A stretch of 64,000 bases of DNA, taken from contig NZ_BTTW01000006.1 of NCBI RefSeq assembly GCF_036245865.1, positions 434,001 through 498,000 of the forward strand, in the 5' to 3' direction. The translations under genes were made by a program, and so were the position numbers. The DNA comes from Corallococcus caeni. GTDB taxonomy: Bacteria; Myxococcota; Myxococcia; Myxococcales; Myxococcaceae. The notes beneath the pieces were generated by a model. The model was not told where the DNA came from. It saw only the letters and a program-made list of their open reading frames with translations, and ran no database searches. Numbering within the stretch: position 1 is the stretch's first letter; every line of letters starts with the position of its first letter. This document shows, piece after piece, positions 56,708 through 64,000 of the stretch.

Positions 56708-57043
56708 ATGAGCCGGGGACGCGGGCCGAAAGGGCCCATCGGACGGGTGACGGGCATCTCGCGCGCCGAGGGCGCCAGCGTCATCCTGCGCATCCGGGCC
56801 CTCCAGAGCGTGGAGGGCGCCGCGCCGGTGACGGACCGGAACACGCCCCGGCGCTCCTTCTCGGAGGTGATGGAGCGCCACGCGCAGGGGCTGAACAGCA
56901 GCGAGCCCCTGCCGTTTCCCGTGGCCCCCAAGCCCCTGCCGCCCCCCGTGCGCGGCCACGAGGACCAGGAGCTGATGACCGCGGAGCCCGCCCCCGACAC
57001 CTTCGTCGGGCTCATGTGGTCCAAGCTGAAGCGCTCACGCTGA
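56708..57043 (+). CDS. Small basic hypothetical protein
   Basis: Encodes 111 aa. Basic Gly/Arg N-terminus (MSRGRGPKGPIGRV), a conserved-looking helix SFSEVMERHAQGLN and a Pro-rich acidic middle, ending MWSKLKRSR. No family recognised. GGAGGG precedes the ATG by about 6 nt, supporting expression. Converges on the FG-GAP gene with a 19-bp gap. Confidence 0.65.
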   Translation: MSRGRGPKGPIGRVTGISRAEGASVILRIRALQSVEGAAPVTDRNTPRRSFSEVMERHAQGLNSSEPLPFPVAPKPLPPPVRGHEDQELMTAEPAPDTFVGLMWSKLKRSR

Positions 57044-57062
57044 GGCGTCGCGTTTCAGGGGC

Positions 57063-58568
57063 TCACCACCACGTCGCCGCGAGTCCGCCCAGGGACACGT
57101 AGTCCTGGCTCGCGACGTCGTTGGCGGACTGGAGGTCCGCGGGCACGCTGAGCGTCCGCGTGGCGGTGATGCGGTAGGACAGGCCCAGGCTGGAGCGCGG
57201 CAGGGGAGCGCTGAAGCGCAGGCGGGCGGTGTCCCCCACGGCCAGCGGTCCCACCTCGCACTGGAGCGCGCCGGCGGCCACGTGGCAGTCCTGGGTGGTG
57301 GCCCGCAGGCCCGGGGGCAGGGCCACGGTGATGACGGCCCGGGCCAGCGGATCCGGCCCGTGCTGGGTGACGGTGAGCGTGTAGTCGATGCGCGGCGCGG
57401 ACACGCCCCGCCTCGGGACGGCGGTGAGTGTTACCCCCACGTCCGCGGAGGCCGCGGCCCGCAGCACGGACACGTCATTGCCGCGGGCGTTGGCCGTGAC
57501 GACGTCCGGCTTGAGGTCGCCGTCAATCCGCCCCACCGCGACCGCCGCGGGCCCTGAGCCGGTGGGCAGCAGCGTGTCCCTGCCGAAGGCGCCGTGGCCC
57601 TGGCCGGGCAGGAGGGACACGGTGTCCTCCGCGTAGTTCGCGGTGACCAGGTCCAGCGTCCCGTCGCCGTTGAAGTCGCCGGGCGCGACGAGGTACGGCC
57701 CGCCCCGCACGGGGAAGTCCGCGCGCGAAGGGAACGCGCCGGTGCCATCTCCGTGCAGCACGGACACGCTCCGGCCCCGGAAGTTCGCGGTGACCAGGTC
57801 CTGCTTCCCGTCGCCGTCCACGTCCACCACCACGACCGAGTAGGGCGCGTTGCCCGTCGCGAAGTCCGCGCGAGGCCGGAACGTCCCGTCGCCGTTGCCC
57901 AGCAGCACCGACACCGTGTCCACGAAGTTCGCGGTGATGAGGTCCGCCTTGCCGTCGTGGTTGACGTCGCCCACCGTCACCGCGAACGGGTTGGTGCCGG
58001 TGGGCACGGCCTGGCGGGGCGCGAACTTCCCGGAGCCCCGGTTCAGCAGCACGGACACGGAGTCGTCCCGCTCGTTCGACGTCACGATGTCCAGGCGCCC
58101 GTCGCCGTCGAAGTCCCCCACGTCCACGGACGTGGGCTCCGCGCCCACCGGATGCTCGGTGCGCGAGCCGAACGTCCCATCGCCGCGCCCCCGCAGCACG
58201 GACACCGTGCCCGCGAAGTGGCTGGTGACAACGTCCAGGTGGCCATCCCCGTCCAGGTCCGCCACCGCGACGGCGGTGGGCCGCGCGCCGGTGGGCTGCT
58301 CCACGCTGGACGCGAACGTCCCGTCCCCCCGGCTCCGCAGCACGGACACCGTGCCCGCGGCGTGGTTGGCGGTGACGACGTCCAGGTGCCCGTCCGCGTC
58401 GACGTCTCCCAACGCCACGGCGCGAGGCTCCATCCCCGTGGGTGATGCGCGGGGCGCGTCCAGCAGCGGCCGGGACTCGGTGCCCACCATGCGCGGCAGG
58501 GCCATGGCCATCAGCCCCGCGACGCTGAACACCAGCACGCCCGCATGGGCCATTCGTGGGTGTCGCAT
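57063..58568 (-). CDS. FG-GAP/VCBS-repeat secreted protein with DUF11-like domain
   Basis: Encodes 501 aa. An N-terminal hydrophobic signal (AGVLVFSVAGLMAMALP) is followed by seven or more blades of the type AVALGDVDADGHLDVVTANHAAGTVSVL with calcium-loop DxDxDG signatures, forming a beta-propeller, then a DUF11-like Ig-fold (YTLTVTQHGPDPLARAVITVALPPGL, shown by parts). Probably a secreted or surface adhesion or structural protein. Purine-rich leader before the ATG at 58568. Confidence 0.9.
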   Translation of the reverse strand: MRHPRMAHAGVLVFSVAGLMAMALPRMVGTESRPLLDAPRASPTGMEPRAVALGDVDADGHLDVVTANHAAGTVSVLRSRGDGTFASSVEQPTGARPTAVAVADLDGDGHLDVVTSHFAGTVSVLRGRGDGTFGSRTEHPVGAEPTSVDVGDFDGDGRLDIVTSNERDDSVSVLLNRGSGKFAPRQAVPTGTNPFAVTVGDVNHDGKADLITANFVDTVSVLLGNGDGTFRPRADFATGNAPYSVVVVDVDGDGKQDLVTANFRGRSVSVLHGDGTGAFPSRADFPVRGGPYLVAPGDFNGDGTLDLVTANYAEDTVSLLPGQGHGAFGRDTLLPTGSGPAAVAVGRIDGDLKPDVVTANARGNDVSVLRAAASADVGVTLTAVPRRGVSAPRIDYTLTVTQHGPDPLARAVITVALPPGLRATTQDCHVAAGALQCEVGPLAVGDTARLRFSAPLPRSSLGLSYRITATRTLSVPADLQSANDVASQDYVSLGGLAATWW

Positions 58569-58766
58569 GTCCTTCCCCCTCTTCCAGGCCCTGAACCGGC
58601 AAGGCCGTGGTAACGCGGTTTCCATGACATCCCCGCGTGATGGGAAAGAAGTAAGAAGGGGCGCCGCACCGCGCCATGCGTCCTGGGGGAGGGTGGGTGA
58701 CGGGCAGCGGACAGGGGAATGACCCCGGAGGGACGGCTTGCGCGCGGGGTAGGCTGCACCGTCCCC

Positions 58767-59585
58767 ATGTCCGCGACTCCGCCGTCCTGCCGAAAGCCCC
58801 TGGTGGTCACCACGTCGGACCGGGTGGACGCACAGCTCGCACAGCGTGCGCGGAGCGCGGCGGAGGCCGTGGGCGTGCCGTATGTGGAGCGCCACCACAA
58901 GCTGCCCTTGAAGAAGCTGCTCACCGACACGGCGGACGCGTTGGTCGTCTTCGAGTCCACGGCGGTATCGCTGGTGGACGCGGAAGGCACGCTGCGCTTT
59001 TCACCGGGGCTCGCGCACCTGCGCGTGAAGCAACTGGACGCGGGCGTGACGGAGGACCAGCTCTTGCGCGTCGCGGGTCTGCGCGAAGGGGAGCGCGTGC
59101 TGGACTGCACCCTGGGGCTGGGCGCGGACGCGCAGGTGGCGGCGCGGCTGGTGGGGCCGGGCGGAAGCGTCACGGCGCTGGAGAAGAGCCCGGCGCTCTA
59201 CCTGCTGGTGCACCACGGGCTCGCCGGACTGCCGCGCCACCCGGCTGCCTGTGCGGTGGACGTGGTGCATGCGGACGCGGCGGCGTACCTGCGCACGCTG
59301 CCGGACGGCGCGTTCGACATGGTGCTCTTCGATCCGATGTTCGAGCGCGAGCGAAAGTCCTCCGCCGCGTTCGAAGCGCTGCGCCGCCACGCGGACCATT
59401 CGCCGCTGACGCGTGAGACGGTGGAGGAGGCCCGGCGCGTGGCGCGCAGGGGGGTGGTGCTGAAGGGGTCGCGCTACTCGCAGGATTTCAAGAAGCTGGG
59501 CATCACCCCGGAGCCCGCCCGGCCCAACGCCACGGTGTTGTGGGCCCGACTCCCGGGAACGGGCAACCCTGGGAATCCTGGCTGA
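58767..59585 (+). CDS. Class I SAM-dependent methyltransferase, RsmJ/DUF548-like
   Basis: Encodes 272 aa. The N-terminal region LVVTTSDRVDAQLAQRARSAAEAVGVPYVER (by parts) and RLKQLD-type segment LRVKQLDAG precede the SAM-binding VLDCTLGLGADAQVAARL and the motif-IV-like DMVLFDPMFER, all typical of the RsmJ-like family that methylates 16S rRNA in other bacteria. Whether this one acts on rRNA is not decided. The ATG at 58767 fits family length; an earlier in-frame ATG at 58719 adds 16 residues of doubtful character. Confidence 0.85.
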   Translation: MSATPPSCRKPLVVTTSDRVDAQLAQRARSAAEAVGVPYVERHHKLPLKKLLTDTADALVVFESTAVSLVDAEGTLRFSPGLAHLRVKQLDAGVTEDQLLRVAGLREGERVLDCTLGLGADAQVAARLVGPGGSVTALEKSPALYLLVHHGLAGLPRHPAACAVDVVHADAAAYLRTLPDGAFDMVLFDPMFERERKSSAAFEALRRHADHSPLTRETVEEARRVARRGVVLKGSRYSQDFKKLGITPEPARPNATVLWARLPGTGNPGNPG

Positions 59586-59644
59586 GCCAGGAGTCCTTGA
59601 TAGCGTCCCGGACCGCTGTGAATCACGACCACCGGGAGCGACAC

Positions 59645-59929
59645 ATGAAGACGCTGAAGCGGGGACTGTTGCTGGCGGCCTGTCTGCTGGGGACCGTGGG
59701 CTGTGGCGTGGAGGCTCCGGACGAGGGTGCTCCGGTGCAGAACGACACGCAGGAGGTGTCCGCACAGGCCGGCTGCATCCCCGGCCAGACGCGCACCATC
59801 AAGGTGGGCTGCTGCACGCCCACGCTGGAGCGCCGGCAGAACCAGATCTGCACCAACTCCTCGGGCTCCTGGAGCAACTCCGGTGCCAGCTACTGCGGCG
59901 GTTCGACCCTGAACTGCTACGGCGGCTGA
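59645..59929 (+). CDS. Small Cys-rich lipoprotein
   Basis: Encodes 94 aa. Signal with lipobox LLGTVGCGVE; the mature part has six cysteines (CIPGQ, VGCC, QIC, SYCGG, LNCYGG) and ends CYGG, suggesting a disulphide-stabilised, peptide-like domain. GGGAG precedes the ATG at 59645. Its last 17 codons recur as an orphan fragment about 700 bp downstream (60571-60628). Function unknown; a secreted small effector or matrix peptide is possible. Confidence 0.75.
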   Translation: MKTLKRGLLLAACLLGTVGCGVEAPDEGAPVQNDTQEVSAQAGCIPGQTRTIKVGCCTPTLERRQNQICTNSSGSWSNSGASYCGGSTLNCYGG

Positions 59930-59942
59930 GCCGGCGCCCGGC

Positions 59943-59992
59943 GCGACAGCCCGACAGATTGCCAGGGGCCGCGCTGGAGCCCGGGCTGTCGC
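59943..59992. terminator. Possible bidirectional hairpin terminator
   Basis: 11-bp perfect inverted repeat GCGACAGCCCG ... CGGGCTGTCGC with a 28-bp loop, between the convergent Cys-rich lipoprotein gene and the small secreted-protein gene. No T-run follows, so Rho-independent termination is uncertain. Confidence 0.4.
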
Positions 59993-60024
59993 TCCAGGGT
60001 TTCACGCGGTCGTGAGCGGTGGGG

Positions 60025-60408
60025 TCACTTCTTCGGCTTCACCAGCGTGCTGCAATGCGCTCCCTTCGCCTTGAGCGTCTGGAGCATCTTTTCAAGGGTC
60101 TTGCTCTCCAGGTTCGGCAGCTCCTTGTGCGAAGCGTCTTTGATGTCATTGACGACTTTCGCCTGTTCCTCCGGCGTCTTCTTGCCGAGGGGCTCCTTCA
60201 TGATCTGCCTGTCGATGATGTCCGTGAACTTCTTCAAGTCCGCGGCCGGGAGCTTCCATTCCGCATTCGCCGCTGCGATGTCCTTGTTGATGCACGCGAC
60301 GAGTTTCTTCCGCGTCTCTGTTTCATCCTCCGCCGAGGCGGGAGCCGGGAGGGTGAGCAGGAGCGAGGTCATTGTGAGCAGTGTCGGGAACAGCGGGCGG
60401 GATGCCAT
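60025..60408 (-). CDS. Small secreted protein of unknown function
   Basis: Encodes 127 aa with a signal peptide (LTMTSLLLTLPAPASA). The mature part is helical and Lys-rich (TRKKLVACINKDIAAANAEW, LKKFTDIIDRQIMKE, LEKMLQTLKAKGAHCSTL) with two cysteines that may pair. No family recognised. GGAGG precedes the ATG at 60408. Confidence 0.75.
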   Translation of the reverse strand: MASRPLFPTLLTMTSLLLTLPAPASAEDETETRKKLVACINKDIAAANAEWKLPAADLKKFTDIIDRQIMKEPLGKKTPEEQAKVVNDIKDASHKELPNLESKTLEKMLQTLKAKGAHCSTLVKPKK

Positions 60409-60497
60409 GCGGGTCCTCCAGGAGCGGGGCGCGGTGAGGTGGAGAGAGTAGCTTGATCGCTCTGGCTTCTGGAGAGGGCGCCATGGAGCCTCGCGGC

Positions 60498-60553
60498 GGC
60501 TTCAGGCCCGCTTGAAGGCGCTCGCGTCCGGCAGGACGCTGCCGCACCAGCTC
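60498..60553 (-). pseudogene. Fragment of a DUF1501 gene 3' end
   Basis: A 56-bp segment nearly identical to 63339-63394; read on the minus strand it encodes LPDASAFKRA and stop, the C-terminus of the DUF1501 protein at the right end of the window. The rest of the gene is absent. An orphan fragment left by duplication or recombination. Confidence 0.7.
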
Positions 60554-60570
60554 GGCGGGCTCTTGGCGCC

Positions 60571-60628
60571 ACTCCGGGTCCAGTTCCTGCGGCGGCTCGA
60601 CCTTGAACTGCTACGGCGGCTGAGCCGG
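60571..60628 (+). pseudogene. Fragment of the Cys-rich lipoprotein gene 3' end
   Basis: About 90% identical by eye to 59877-59934, encoding ...SCGGSTLNCYGG and stop in frame. No start, signal sequence or upstream part remains. It directly follows the DUF1501 fragment, showing that this stretch is a patchwork of pieces of nearby genes. Confidence 0.7.
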
Positions 60629-60666
60629 GAGTCAGGAGGGTTCGGTAGGGGTGCCTCCTGCCACGG

Positions 60667-60698
60667 ACGAAGTGCCGGAAGACTGTCGGACAGGTTTC
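60667..60698 (+). repeat. Truncated copy of the palindromic repeat element
   Basis: GACGAAGTGCCGGAA followed by the right arm GTCGGACAGGTTT matches the intact element at 63275-63312, but most of the left arm is missing. The remainder of 60409-60736 holds no gene apart from these fragments. Confidence 0.6.
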
Positions 60699-60736
60699 CC
60701 AGCGCCGCGCCTGGCTCAAACTACGGAGGGTAGGAG

Positions 60737-61270
60737 TCAACCGACGGCGCGTACTCTGGACAGCAACTCCTCGCGGAGATCCGCGGCCCCCTTGAGGGGA
60801 CACGTCACGAACCCGAGGCTGGCCCGGATCTTGTGCTTGCTGAGTTGCGCGCGGAACTGCTTCTGGAGAACCTGCTGGTCGGGAGGCGACTCGACGCCTG
60901 ACACGACCACTGCATGGACTTGATCGAGGGTGTACCGAGAATGAAGGTTCTTGGCGGTCAGAAGAATCGCTGAGGTGAGCTGAGCAACGGCTTTGCTGAA
61001 ATAGCTGCCGCGCTTGAGCTCAAAGAACAAGAGCCAGGGCTGGGCTCGCAGCTTGCGACGGTAGAAGAACATCCCGTCACAGATTGACGTTCCATCCGGC
61101 TCTTGGTGGCGAAGCTCGTCGTGCGGCTCGTCCAACTGGAACAGGAGCACCGCTTCTTGATCCTCGGGCGAGAGCTTCGCGCCCACCTCGCTCTCGGAGA
61201 GCGAGTACTCACCGGGCCGCAGTCCGTTCCAGAGGAGCCGATCAAAGGCACCCCCCACCGTCGTACTCAC
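60737..61270 (-). CDS. PD-(D/E)XK-like nuclease partner of ATPase
   Basis: Encodes 177 aa from a GTG that overlaps the ATPase stop (GTGA). The core reads CDGMFFYRRKLRAQPW, LLFFELKRG and AVAQLTSAIL, matching the D...ExK pattern with a following helix of small restriction-endonuclease-fold proteins. No HNH, Toprim or DUF4276 motif was seen. With the upstream ATPase it forms a two-gene module resembling ATPase-nuclease anti-phage systems; this role is inference. Codon use is less G/C-biased than in neighbours. Confidence 0.7.
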   Translation of the reverse strand: MSTTVGGAFDRLLWNGLRPGEYSLSESEVGAKLSPEDQEAVLLFQLDEPHDELRHQEPDGTSICDGMFFYRRKLRAQPWLLFFELKRGSYFSKAVAQLTSAILLTAKNLHSRYTLDQVHAVVVSGVESPPDQQVLQKQFRAQLSKHKIRASLGFVTCPLKGAADLREELLSRVRAVG

Positions 61271-62607
61271 GGTTTCTCCTCCGAGGCATCGAGCGCGGCG
61301 TTGAAGAGCTGGCTGAGCCGCTGGGTCACGGGCGCGAAGGTACTCTTCGTGATGAGACCGCTCCCAGGGTCAATCGCGTTCGTGACCTTCACCTCGGAGC
61401 CATCAGGTGTTGCCTCGAAGGCGTAGACGGCGACCTTGTCCGCCGGTAGGAACGCATCGCGTGTCTTGAGCCGGAACTCATTCGCGAGTTTCGCTTGATG
61501 TGCCTCGGGAGCGCGCCCCGCCTCAAGCAGGTTGTTGAGGTGGTCGATGACGTAGGGGCTGTGGGTTGTGAAGATGATGCGGATCCCGTGGTGGACCATG
61601 ACCGCCATCAACTCGACGAGCGCGAGCTGGGCAACGGGATGGGCGTTCATCTCCAACTCGTCGATGAGGAGGACGTCTCCTGGCGAGGCGAGGGCTCGGA
61701 TGTAGTGCGAAAGCCCAGCCAGGGACCGGGAGAGGGAGGAGGCCACGGAGATGGGCAGTTCCTGGCCGGCGCCGATCTCCAGCACAAGACGCTCTTCGCC
61801 TCGATCTCCCGTGAAACGGATGTTTCCCCCGGTAATGGGATCGAGGAAGGGTAATAGGGCATCCTTGAGGGGCGACTCCCTCCGTGAGGCTCCCCGCATG
61901 ATTCGCATGAAGCCCAGGAAATCCGTGACGGGATGCGGGAGATCCAGGTCGCTATTGCCCCCCTCGGAGGCCAGGAGGAGCCCTGCTCGATCCGCAGGAA
62001 AGCAGAGCACGTTCAACAGGAGCTGTCGGAGTGGCCAGGTCAAGACCTGGGTGAGCTTGTCCTCATCCCATTGGCTGTCGGTAAAAGTGCGCTTGATTGT
62101 CCTCTTGAGGCCGTTGGTGAAGGTCCAGAGCGACGTGATGCTGAGCCGACCCAATTCAGGTTCGAGTTCAGCTACCACGGAGTCATGCCGTGCCTCCATC
62201 TCCTGGATGGAGAACAAAAGCTGCACCCGAGCATCAGCTGCGATGCTTGTCTTCTCGCCAAGAAGCGTTGCGAGCTGATCATGGTACAGCTTGGTTTCAC
62301 ATGTTCCCTCTGGCCAGACCTCCAACTCGTCAACGCCTAGGGTCACAGTCGCCTTGGATGTGCCTTGAGCCGAGGCCTCGAAGAGTGGCTTGAGGCGGTC
62401 ACGGACGCTCGATGAGAGCGGATCCCCCTGGCTGACCGCCATGGATCCCATCGTGTTCAGGCCGGTTGAAACGGGCCACAGGAGTTCGAACAGCGCCCAC
62501 GCGAGCCACGTCTTGTTCGTTCCGTTGTGCCCGCTGAAAACCGTAAGCGGCCGGATGTCGAGTTCGGCGTCCGTGATCCGACCGAGCTTGTGAACGGTGA
62601 GCTTCAT
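61267..62607 (-). CDS. OLD/AAA_21-type ABC-like ATPase
   Basis: Encodes 446 aa. An SMC/ABC-type ATPase head: N-terminal LTVHKLGRITDAELDI, Walker A SGHNGTNKTWLAWALF, signature-like SLSRSLAGLSHYIRALA, Walker B DVLLIDELEMNAHPVAQL and switch His TTHSPYVIDHLNNLL. No C-terminal Toprim domain, unlike OLD nucleases; nuclease activity is supplied by the separate downstream gene. Such ATPases gate effector activity in defence modules such as Septu, Gabija or PARIS; this pairing was not matched to a named one. AGGA lies 8 nt before the ATG. More A/T-ending codons than the surroundings suggest acquisition. Confidence 0.85.
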   Translation of the reverse strand: MKLTVHKLGRITDAELDIRPLTVFSGHNGTNKTWLAWALFELLWPVSTGLNTMGSMAVSQGDPLSSSVRDRLKPLFEASAQGTSKATVTLGVDELEVWPEGTCETKLYHDQLATLLGEKTSIAADARVQLLFSIQEMEARHDSVVAELEPELGRLSITSLWTFTNGLKRTIKRTFTDSQWDEDKLTQVLTWPLRQLLLNVLCFPADRAGLLLASEGGNSDLDLPHPVTDFLGFMRIMRGASRRESPLKDALLPFLDPITGGNIRFTGDRGEERLVLEIGAGQELPISVASSLSRSLAGLSHYIRALASPGDVLLIDELEMNAHPVAQLALVELMAVMVHHGIRIIFTTHSPYVIDHLNNLLEAGRAPEAHQAKLANEFRLKTRDAFLPADKVAVYAFEATPDGSEVKVTNAIDPGSGLITKSTFAPVTQRLSQLFNAALDASEEKP

Positions 62608-62668
62608 GCGCTCGTCCTATCCCACGAGGAATGGTCCCGCGAGCCTGAATGCGTCCTGGAAAGAAGTC

Positions 62669-63169
62669 CTACCGGAACTCGTTCACGATGTAGACGCCCG
62701 CACGAGGCGAACCGAGCACGGCTGTTCCGGGCTTGGACTCCGGCAGCTTCCGGAGTTGTCCGAGCCCGAGCCTCGCGACCGCGCAGATGGGGACCTGATC
62801 TCCTCCATCCAGGGGTTGGGCCGCGTAGTAGCGGATCACGGCCCGCGGTCCGTCCGCCCAGACGCGTCCATAGAGGCGGGCAGGTGCTTCAAGCGGCCCC
62901 AGGTTGTCTTCGAGGACGCTTTCGATGGGACCGGCGTACAGGGTGATGGGATAGGCACGGGACTGATTCGCGTCGAGCTGAACCCAGGCGGAGTCCCCCA
63001 CGAACAGCCGCAGGTACTTCATCGCCTTGCGTGCTTCTTCGGGACATTCCTCCGGTCCCGGTGTGCCGTCGGAGCGCAGTGCCACCGTGCCCGTCGCAGT
63101 GCCCGGGCAGCCAGGTGCCGTCATGAGCAGGACCGCGCAGCCCAGGCGCGTGAACGTGCGGGATGCCAT
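62669..63169 (-). CDS. Lipoprotein of unknown function
   Basis: Encodes 166 aa from the ATG at 63169. Lipobox LLMTAPGCPG, then PEECPEEARKAMKYLRLFVGDSAWVQL (by parts), GPIESVLEDNLGPLEAPARLYGRVW and a C-terminal PRAGVYIVNEFR. Probably a surface lipoprotein; family not recognised. 61 bp upstream of the ATPase gene on the same strand, but without signs of coupling. Confidence 0.75.
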   Translation of the reverse strand: MASRTFTRLGCAVLLMTAPGCPGTATGTVALRSDGTPGPEECPEEARKAMKYLRLFVGDSAWVQLDANQSRAYPITLYAGPIESVLEDNLGPLEAPARLYGRVWADGPRAVIRYYAAQPLDGGDQVPICAVARLGLGQLRKLPESKPGTAVLGSPRAGVYIVNEFR

Positions 63170-63286
63170 GCCTTGCGCTCTTATCGCGCCAGGAGCGCTG
63201 GATCTAGCTGGACGAACGCCTGCCTCAAGCCGTCCTGAGGGCGGCTGAGGCGGGCTGGAGGCCCCCCTCCGCAGACGAAGTGCCGG

Positions 63287-63311
63287 AACCTGTCCGACAG
63301 TCGGACAGGTT
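63287..63311. repeat. Perfect 25-bp palindrome
   Basis: 12-bp arms AACCTGTCCGAC and GTCGGACAGGTT around a single A. It has the same architecture as the palindrome at 23149-23173, differing only at CTGG/CCTG in the arms. Lies in the 173-bp gap between the lipoprotein and DUF1501 genes and is flanked by GACGAAGTGCCGG, shared with the truncated copy at 60667. Confidence 0.7.
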
Positions 63312-63342
63312 TGGCGAAAGCGGCCCCGGGCCAGGAGGGGCT

Positions 63343-64000
63343 TCAGGCCCGCTTGAAGGCGCTCGCGTCCGGCAGGCCGCTGCCGCCCAGGTCCGCGCCC
63401 ATGGCGGTGAGGACGCCGGAGAAGATGTCCGGCTCGTTGGACGTCACCTTGCCCGGCTGGGGCGCTCCGGTGCGCGCGTCGAAGCCGTAGGTGAGGGTGG
63501 TGTTCGGATCCACGCCTCCCAGCACGGTGTTGCCCTTCACCATGGGGGACAGGAGCAGGAAGCCGTTGTTGAGGTCGTGGCCGGACCCGAACTCCGTGGC
63601 GCCGGAAGGCCGCGGACGCGTGCGGCCGAACTCCGTGGCCACGTAGATGAGCGTGCGGTCCCACATGGACTCGCCGGAGGTCGCGTCGAACGGCTCCGCC
63701 TTGAGCAGCGTGATCAGCGAATCCACCGTGTTCAGGATGCGCGCCCACATGAAGGCCTGGCCGCCCCGGTGGTCGTTGTGGCTGATGTCGAACGCGAGCG
63801 GCGGGTTCGCGATGCCGTTGGGCCCGCCCACCGCGACGTTGAAGTCCGGCCCCAGCGTCACCGACACCGACACCCGGTACTTGAGCAACAGGAACGCCAG
63901 CGCCGCCTGGCCCTGCACGGGGTCCGTGAAGAAGCCGGGGAACACCTCGCGCAGCCGCGCCCCGTCCGGGGAGGACTCCAGCCCGTACTTCGACAACGGA
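63343..64000 (-). CDS. DUF1501 family protein, C-terminal part (start beyond right edge)
   Basis: About 219 codons, open at the right edge. FDISHNDHRGGQAFMWARILNTVDSLITLL (by parts), LIYVATEFGRTRPRPSG, HDLNNGFLLLSPMVKGNTVLGG match DUF1501 (sulfatase-like fold, alkaline phosphatase superfamily, often Tat-secreted and paired with DUF1800 genes). Ends in GLPDASAFKRA. A duplicate of its last codons lies at 60498-60553. Function of the family is not established. Confidence 0.88.
   Translation of the reverse strand, partial: PLSKYGLESSPDGARLREVFPGFFTDPVQGQAALAFLLLKYRVSVSVTLGPDFNVAVGGPNGIANPPLAFDISHNDHRGGQAFMWARILNTVDSLITLLKAEPFDATSGESMWDRTLIYVATEFGRTRPRPSGATEFGSGHDLNNGFLLLSPMVKGNTVLGGVDPNTTLTYGFDARTGAPQPGKVTSNEPDIFSGVLTAMGADLGGSGLPDASAFKRA

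Noticed and set aside
1-64000. CRISPR arrays, tRNA or rRNA genes, insertion sequences, integrases
   Set aside because: No regularly spaced direct repeats, no tRNA-like cloverleaf noticed and no transposase or integrase motifs found by reading; a tRNAscan/ISfinder run would be decisive.

Overview
The window is very GC-rich DNA with strong G/C preference at third codon positions, densely packed with genes. Its gene content fits a predatory myxobacterium of the Myxococcus/Corallococcus type: a giant hybrid NRPS-PKS, many lipoproteins, a multi-PAS histidine kinase, CgeB-like glycosyltransferases, a DUF1501 protein, and GH16 and FG-GAP secreted proteins. The genus is inference. No rRNA, tRNA, CRISPR array, integrase or transposase was seen.

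Layout. (1) 1-11481, minus: the 5' part of one giant gene, running off the left edge, with domain order FAAL, ACP, C, A, PCP, KS, AT, ACP, C, then an A domain interrupted by a luciferase-like monooxygenase. It should start a lipopeptide/polyketide from a fatty acid. (2) 11585-20838: an outer-membrane barrel protein, an M20 amidohydrolase, a lipoprotein, a YaiI protein, a LodB/halogenase-like flavoprotein coupled to a UDPGP-family nucleotidyltransferase, a polytopic membrane protein, a calcineurin-type phosphatase and a zinc-ribbon miniprotein. (3) 20736-24574: a TetR/SDR divergent pair with a clear operator, a gene-poor stretch with decayed sequence, and a GntR regulator preceded by a tandem palindromic repeat. 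(4) 24580-33291: esterase, spermidine-synthase-like protein, TPR protein, MFS exporter, beta-carbonic-anhydrase-like protein, small hydrolase, class IV aminotransferase, membrane protein and a PAS-PAS-PAS-GAF histidine kinase.

(5) 33473-39068, minus: a compact three-gene operon of DUF559 nuclease protein, winged-helix-like protein and double ATPase (AAA plus HerA/DUF87). This is the strongest candidate here for an undescribed DNA-processing or phage-defence system. (6) 39206-43316: acyltransferase, epimerase and MFS transporter with overlapping ends, plus two small genes. (7) 43429-49365: a GH16/PA14 lipoprotein, an ArsR-SRPBCC pair with an operator over the start codon, and a BlaI-BlaR1-like pair whose metalloprotease carries C-terminal helical repeats shared with the next secreted protein. 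(8) 49518-59992: an epimerase plus two CgeB-like glycosyltransferases, lipoproteins, a saccharopine-dehydrogenase-like enzyme, an MsrB-MsrA lipoprotein, an FG-GAP protein, a methyltransferase and a Cys-rich small lipoprotein.

(9) 60025-64000: a mosaic zone. Fragments of the Cys-rich lipoprotein gene, of the DUF1501 gene and of a palindromic repeat lie next to a two-gene ATPase + PD-(D/E)XK-like nuclease module with less GC-biased codons. This second candidate defence module looks horizontally acquired. It is followed by a lipoprotein and the 3' end of a DUF1501 gene that runs off the right edge.
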